Positions 6,266 to 6,995 of a stretch of DNA of 6,995 nt are shown here, in pieces (within the stretch, counting starts at the first letter, position 1; every line of letters begins with the position of its first letter). The position numbers and the translations under genes were made by a program. The notes below the pieces were generated by a model that made no database searches, was not told the DNA's origin, and saw only the letters and a program-made list of their open reading frames with translations. The DNA is from Planctomycetota bacterium (lineage in GTDB: Bacteria > Planctomycetota > UBA1135 > GCA-002686595): assembly GCA_004296785.1 (NCBI GenBank), contig SCVU01000776.1, forward strand, positions 1-6,995, read 5' to 3'.

Positions 6266-6995
6266 GGCTTCTTCCCGTCCGCGCTCTTGTCGCCGGAGCT
6301 CTTCTCGCCTGAGTTCTTCTCGCCGCCGATGCGGTGGCGGAATGCGTCGAGCAGCACGACGGCCTCGACGAGGTCGTTCAGGCGCAGCTCGCGTTTGCCC
6401 TGCGCGTCGATCCACGCGCGCAGTTGTGCGACGTCCGCCGCGGACAGCGCGCGGCCGAGCGCGTAGCTCGCGAGCTTCTCGGCGAGGTTGCGCACGAAGC
6501 CCGGATCCTCGGCGACGAGGCGCGCGAGCTCCTCCGGCCCGTCGAAGCGCTTGCCGCGCAGCTCGCCGCTCGCATCGACGGCCAGCGCGTTCTCGCGCAC
6601 GCGCCACGCGCCGATCGGATCATAGTGCTCGAGCGCGAGGCCCGGTGGGTCGAGTCGGTCGTGGCACGCCGCGCACGCGGCGTCGCGGCGGTGCTCCTCG
6701 AGCTTCTCACGCAGGCTGCGCGCCTTGCCCGGCGCATCGTCCTCGTCGAGGTCGCCGACGCCGGGCGGCGGGGGCGGCGTCGGCGCGCCGAGCAGCGCCT
6801 CGAGCACGAACTTGCCGCGCTTGACCGGCGAGGTGCGCGTCGGATTGCTCGTCAGCGCGAGGATCGCCGCCTGCCCGAGCAGTCCGCCGCGGCGCGCGTC
6901 CTCGACGTTCACGCGGCGCAGCGCGTCGCCCTTCACGTGCGTCCAGCCGTACAGCTGCGCGAGCGGCTCGTTGACGAACGCGAAGCCCGGCAGCA
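6262..6995 (-). CDS. DUF1592/DUF1588/DUF1585 protein, C-terminal part (5'-truncated)
   Basis: The frame is open to the window edge, giving 243 visible residues; the GTG at 6936 is internal and not the start. Residues 1-16 (FAFVNEPLAQLYG) are the end of DUF1592. Residues about 27-130 are DUF1588: RGGLLGQAAILALTSNPTRTSPVKRG (35-60), a proline run (71-77), then CAACHDRLDPPG (107-118) with a cytochrome c-like CxxCH at 107-111. Residues about 138-218 are DUF1585 (VDASGEL, LASYALGRAL, LVEAVVLLDAF). The last 20 residues are a Lys/Ser/Gly tail built on a 15-bp tandem repeat, outside the domains. Full-length relatives usually carry an N-terminal cytochrome c-like region and DUF1587/DUF1595 as well, outside this window. 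The role is unknown; the CxxCH suggests a haem-binding envelope protein, possibly redox-linked (inference). The stop overlaps the DUF1552 start by four bases, indicating translational coupling. Confidence 0.92.
   Translation of the reverse strand, partial: LPGFAFVNEPLAQLYGWTHVKGDALRRVNVEDARRGGLLGQAAILALTSNPTRTSPVKRGKFVLEALLGAPTPPPPPGVGDLDEDDAPGKARSLREKLEEHRRDAACAACHDRLDPPGLALEHYDPIGAWRVRENALAVDASGELRGKRFDGPEELARLVAEDPGFVRNLAEKLASYALGRALSAADVAQLRAWIDAQGKRELRLNDLVEAVVLLDAFRHRIGGEKNSGEKSSGDKSADGKKP
6281..6325 (-). repeat. 15-bp tandem repeat, three imperfect copies
   Basis: Units 6281-6295, 6296-6310 and 6311-6325 are 15-bp copies differing at a few bases. They encode GEKNS, GEKSS and GDKSA in the tail of the DUF1585 protein. 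The unit is a multiple of three, so copy-number change would lengthen or shorten the tail without breaking the frame. Confidence 0.8.

Noticed and set aside
5096..6466. Long + strand frame (456 codons) antisense to the DUF1552 and DUF1592-type genes
   Set aside because: Composition is Arg/Ala/Leu/Val-rich and repetitive, and it spans two real genes on the other strand. It is a by-product of high GC content.
6266..6607. Upstream extension of the DUF1552 frame
   Set aside because: It is Arg-rich and overlaps the DUF1588/DUF1585 coding sequence. The Tat signal starts exactly at the ATG at 6265, and the ATGA overlap supports that start.

Overview
This is a very GC-rich window (G or C at nearly every third codon position) holding six protein-coding genes, two of them cut by the window edges. 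The adjacent DUF1592/DUF1588/DUF1585 and DUF1552 genes, together with a Gly-rich secreted protein, suggest a Planctomycetota bacterium. Myxococcota carry the same families and cannot be excluded. Start sites mostly lack a Shine-Dalgarno sequence, so starts were chosen mainly by protein alignment from memory.

Layout. Positions 1-1305 (+) hold the C-terminal 434 residues of a Gly-rich, repeat-containing, probably exported protein. It is followed by a strong intrinsic terminator (1345-1389). Positions 1492-2988 (+) encode a class II CPD photolyase with its electron-transfer tryptophans intact. The other four genes are on the minus strand. In transcription order they are: the C-terminal part of a DUF1592/DUF1588/DUF1585 protein with a CxxCH motif (6995-6262), a Tat-exported DUF1552 protein overlapping it by ATGA (6265-4925), a 198-bp gap rich in inverted repeats, a two-helix membrane/coiled-coil protein of unknown function (4726-3851), and a short-chain dehydrogenase with the 2,4-dienoyl-CoA reductase active-site pattern (3876-2989), which overlaps the membrane protein gene. 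The photolyase and reductase genes converge, and their stop codons abut with no bases between.

How the genes work together. The DUF1592-type/DUF1552 pair is a recurrent, tightly coupled cassette whose biochemical role is not established; both members look like cell-envelope proteins. The membrane protein and the reductase are translationally overlapped, so they are probably co-expressed, but no shared pathway is obvious. The photolyase is a stand-alone light-dependent DNA repair gene. I see no RNA genes, CRISPR arrays, transposases or phage genes. Nothing here amounts to a clear new defence or biosynthetic system. The least explained pieces are the two-helix coiled-coil protein, the Gly-rich repeat protein and the inverted-repeat cluster at 4829-4878.
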